Of a DNA stretch of 8,497 nucleotides, positions 6,135 through 8,497 are shown in pieces. Origin of the DNA: an uncultured Flammeovirgaceae bacterium (GTDB taxonomy: Bacteria > Bacteroidota > Bacteroidia > Cytophagales > Cyclobacteriaceae); the NCBI GenBank assembly GCA_937138955.1, contig CAKZPJ010000746.1:1-8497 (forward strand). The letters run 5' to 3'. Each line of letters starts with the position of its first letter. Position 1 is the first letter of the stretch. The notes under the pieces are model-generated. The model searched no databases. It saw only the letters and a program-made list of their open reading frames with translations, and was not told where the DNA came from. Position numbers and translations under genes: made by a program.

Positions 6135-8497
6135 TTATCGCTTCGTATAAAATTCATCGTGGTTTAGTAGGGTACTGGCTACCAAAGCCCAGGCGGCACT
6201 TTCGGTTTCATTGAGCTGAGGGTCAATCGGATATTCACCGATAGCCAGTAATGAATCCGCCTGAGTGGGTGAAGACGCAAATCTCTCTTTTGCTTCAGTG
6301 AATAAACCCTGCAAAATGTCAGTTTCCTTGGTGGTAGGCTTTCGTCCGGTAGCTAAGCGGAAGCCGTAGTTGATTTTCTCATTGGTGGTCTCGCCACCTT
6401 CGGCCAGCAGTCTTTGCCCCATCACCCGGGCAGCCTCTACAAACTGAGGGTCGTTGAGTAGCACCAGGGCTTGTAATGGGGTATTGGTATTTTCGCGCTT
6501 CACCGTACACACATCCCGGTTGGGGGCATCAAAGGCGACCATCGCGGGGTGCGGACTGGTTCGCTTCACAAAGGTGTACAAGCTTCGGCGGTACAGACTA
6601 TCGCCTTCATCTTCTTGGTAGCGAAGCAGTACGTGGGAGAAGTTGCCTTTTTCAATCCAGAGACCCTCCGGTTGGTAAGGCTTTACGCTAGCACCGCCTA
6701 TTTTATCAACTAACAAACCACTAGCAGCAAGGGCATTATCCCGAATTATTTCCGCCGGAAGCCGATGGGAAGGACCCCGGGCCAGCCAAACATTATCCGG
6801 GTCATCTTTCACCTGATTCTCGTCCTGCACCGAAGCCTGCCGATAGGTACCGGACATCACCATTGTTTTCATTAAGCTCTTTACGTCCCAACCCGATTCC
6901 TGGAAGGTGACAGCTAGCCAGTCCAGTAATTCTGGATGAGAAGGAAGGCTACCCTGAAATCCGAAATCATGGGGAGTATCTACTAACCCTCGTCCAAAAA
7001 TAAGTTGCCAGTAACGGTTCACGGTGACTCGGGCGGTAAGCGGATTCTCTTCGCTAAACAGCCACTTGGCTAAACCTAAGCGGTCGCGGCGGAGGTCGTC
7101 GGGAAACTGTAGTATACTTTCGGGAGTGCCCGGTTGTACTTGTTCGGCAGGAGCATCGTAAGCCCCGCGAGCCAAAAGAAACATAGGGCGGGGTTGGAGT
7201 TCTTCCTCCATCACCATGATCTCTCTGACATCGCTTACTACTTCCATTCGTTGCTGCACTAAGTCTCGTAGCTGCTGTTGCTTTTTCTGGCATTGTTGGT
7301 GCTGCCTTTTTAGTACGTGGGTGATTTTAGCCTTTTCTGGAAGTTCCTCGTAGTTTACTTTCTCGCTAGCGGTTTGGGCGTAGAGTTGGCCGATTTCCAG
7401 TGGAGTTAAATCTTGGTGGAAGACGTAAATTTCGTCTACGGCTCCTTTATAAATACCAAACTCACCCGTAAAGGCTCGGTATGATTTGCCCAACTGAATG
7501 GGGCGGTTGGTTAGTTGGTGCGCTCCGCCGCCAACCGTTTTAATCGATTTGTACAGTCGGTCGTAGAGGGTGTTGGTTACTACGGACTGACCATTAACGT
7601 AGATTTCAATATTAGCCGCGGTTCCTCCGCCATCGTAAGTAAAGGCTACGTGCGACCACTCATCCTTCGGAATATTTTTCAGGCTTTTGGTATGAACCAT
7701 GTTGTGGGGTCGGGAGTTGATCAGCTTTACTGCCGGATGGTTGGTGCTATCGAGGTAAAATTCCCAACCGCGCCAGAAATCATTTTTAGCTCCCGACGTA
7801 GCCATAATCGTTTGAATTTTTTGATCTACATCCGGCTTCACCCACACTGACGCTGTAAATGGCTCGTTCATTTCAAACTGCCCAATTTCTTCCAGCGCGA
7901 GGGTTTCGTACCCATCGTCAAAATGAAGAGCCTTCCCTTTGATACCATCTACTAACTGCGGTTCGCTAGATATGCGGGTTTTAGGATTACGGTCAATTGT
8001 TCGGTACGAATTTCCTTTAGCATCTTTCGCGGAAGAGATTCGCTCTACCGGAAAGTAGCCAACGGGTTGAGGTACGGCTACCGGGTTTTTACCGGATAAC
8101 TGATCGAGGTATTTGGTAAGTTTATCTTTCTGTTCGGCTATTTCGGTTAGGTCACTCTGCAATTGTTCAGTTAGGTGATCGATCGAGTCTATCTTTTGTT
8201 TCTGCTCTGAGGAAGGCAGCAGTAGCATAGGGCCGTAGTCTCCATCGTCTCCAGTCATACCCAGCTCCCGAACATTATTGAAGAAAGCAGCCATGCTATA
8301 AAAATTCTTCTGAGAGAGGGGATCAAATTTATGGTCGTGGCACTGAGCGCATTCCAGCGTAAGACCTAGAAACACGGTAGCGGTGGTGCTGGAGCGATCA
8401 AATACATACTTCAGCCGAAACTCCTCATCGACTACTCCGCCTTCACCCGTCATAGGATGGTTACGGTGAAAAGCAGTAGCCAGCTTTTGCTCTTGAT
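6135..8497 (-). CDS. DUF1549-(LamG-like)-DUF1553 heme-motif protein, 5' truncated by the window edge (module 1, A1)
   Basis: The frame is open to the right edge. The codons before the internal ATG at 8453 encode QKLATAFHRNHP, which matches ATAFNRNHTYN of A2, so the true start lies outside and the Met at 8453 is internal. About 787 codons are visible. In numbering from that Met: the end of DUF1549 with heme-type motif CAQCH (35-39) followed by DHKFDPLSQ; a helical, coiled-coil-like segment (about 85-120); a LamG/concanavalin-like domain (about 165-358; ALHFDDGYE, FTASVWVKP, WSHVAFTYDG, EIYVNGQ, GAVDEIYVF); a second Gln/Lys-rich helix (about 365-415); and DUF1553 (about 420-765; PLTARVTVNRYWQ, HPELLDWLAV, YRRSLYTFVKR, NTNTPLQALVLLND). 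A signal peptide and a PSCyt1 domain are expected upstream by analogy with A2 but cannot be seen. LamG-like folds often bind glycans, which hints at a polymer target. It stops 23 bases before B1 and is probably co-transcribed with it. Confidence 0.92.
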   Translation of the reverse strand, partial: QEQKLATAFHRNHPMTGEGGVVDEEFRLKYVFDRSSTTATVFLGLTLECAQCHDHKFDPLSQKNFYSMAAFFNNVRELGMTGDDGDYGPMLLLPSSEQKQKIDSIDHLTEQLQSDLTEIAEQKDKLTKYLDQLSGKNPVAVPQPVGYFPVERISSAKDAKGNSYRTIDRNPKTRISSEPQLVDGIKGKALHFDDGYETLALEEIGQFEMNEPFTASVWVKPDVDQKIQTIMATSGAKNDFWRGWEFYLDSTNHPAVKLINSRPHNMVHTKSLKNIPKDEWSHVAFTYDGGGTAANIEIYVNGQSVVTNTLYDRLYKSIKTVGGGAHQLTNRPIQLGKSYRAFTGEFGIYKGAVDEIYVFHQDLTPLEIGQLYAQTASEKVNYEELPEKAKITHVLKRQHQQCQKKQQQLRDLVQQRMEVVSDVREIMVMEEELQPRPMFLLARGAYDAPAEQVQPGTPESILQFPDDLRRDRLGLAKWLFSEENPLTARVTVNRYWQLIFGRGLVDTPHDFGFQGSLPSHPELLDWLAVTFQESGWDVKSLMKTMVMSGTYRQASVQDENQVKDDPDNVWLARGPSHRLPAEIIRDNALAASGLLVDKIGGASVKPYQPEGLWIEKGNFSHVLLRYQEDEGDSLYRRSLYTFVKRTSPHPAMVAFDAPNRDVCTVKRENTNTPLQALVLLNDPQFVEAARVMGQRLLAEGGETTNEKINYGFRLATGRKPTTKETDILQGLFTEAKERFASSPTQADSLLAIGEYPIDPQLNETESAAWALVASTLLNHDEFYTKR

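Noticed and set aside
7054..7293. A 79-codon minus-strand open frame rich in Arg, Thr and Pro
   Set aside because: It is a shifted frame inside the A1 coding region, with no independent support; the conserved DUF1553 frame covers it fully.
8451..8453. ATG at 8453 as the start of the LamG-containing gene
   Set aside because: The frame continues upstream to the edge with residues that align with DUF1549 of A2, so this Met is internal.
1..8497. CRISPR array, tRNA, rRNA, transposase or phage genes
   Set aside because: I saw no regularly spaced repeats, no tRNA- or rRNA-like sequence and no transposase, integrase or phage structural motifs.

Overview
This window is almost entirely one minus-strand gene cluster. 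It carries two copies of a two-gene module, each pairing a 'Planctomycete-type' heme-motif protein (PSCyt1/DUF1549/DUF1553 architecture) with a DUF1501 protein of the alkaline phosphatase/sulfatase-like fold. In order of transcription (right to left) the genes are: A1 (8497 to 6135, 5' end outside the window, with an extra LamG-like domain), B1 (DUF1501, 6111 to 4675), A2 (4401 to 1855, complete, lipoprotein signal) and B2 (DUF1501, 1858 to 371).

These families are best known from marine Planctomycetes, but they also occur in Verrucomicrobia and in environmental Bacteroidota of the Cytophagales type. I favour a Bacteroidota host. The starts lack clear Shine-Dalgarno sequences, A2 has a short lipoprotein signal, base composition is moderate, and the spacer between the modules holds a C-rich, G-rich 'CCCCCTAACCCCC'-type repeat of a kind I associate with Bacteroidota and cyanobacteria. 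This is an inference, not a proof.

Layout by region. 1-122: possible 5' end of an unrelated minus-strand gene running off the left edge. 123-370: non-coding spacer. 371-4401: module 2 (A2-B2), with a 4-base stop/start overlap. 4402-4674: spacer with a hairpin-forming repeat of about 170 bp. 4675-8497: module 1 (A1-B1), separated by a 23-base gap.

How the genes may work together: A1 and A2 carry CxxCH motifs expected to bind heme c outside the cytoplasm, and A2 is predicted to be lipid-anchored. B1 and B2 both begin with twin-arginine (Tat) signals, so they are predicted to be folded in the cytoplasm and exported to the same compartment. Conserved A-B pairing, translational coupling in module 2 and shared export suggest that each A-B pair acts as a unit. 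The biochemical role of these families is not established. The LamG domain in A1 suggests a glycan or other extracellular polymer ligand for module 1, which would make the modules paralogues specialised for different targets.
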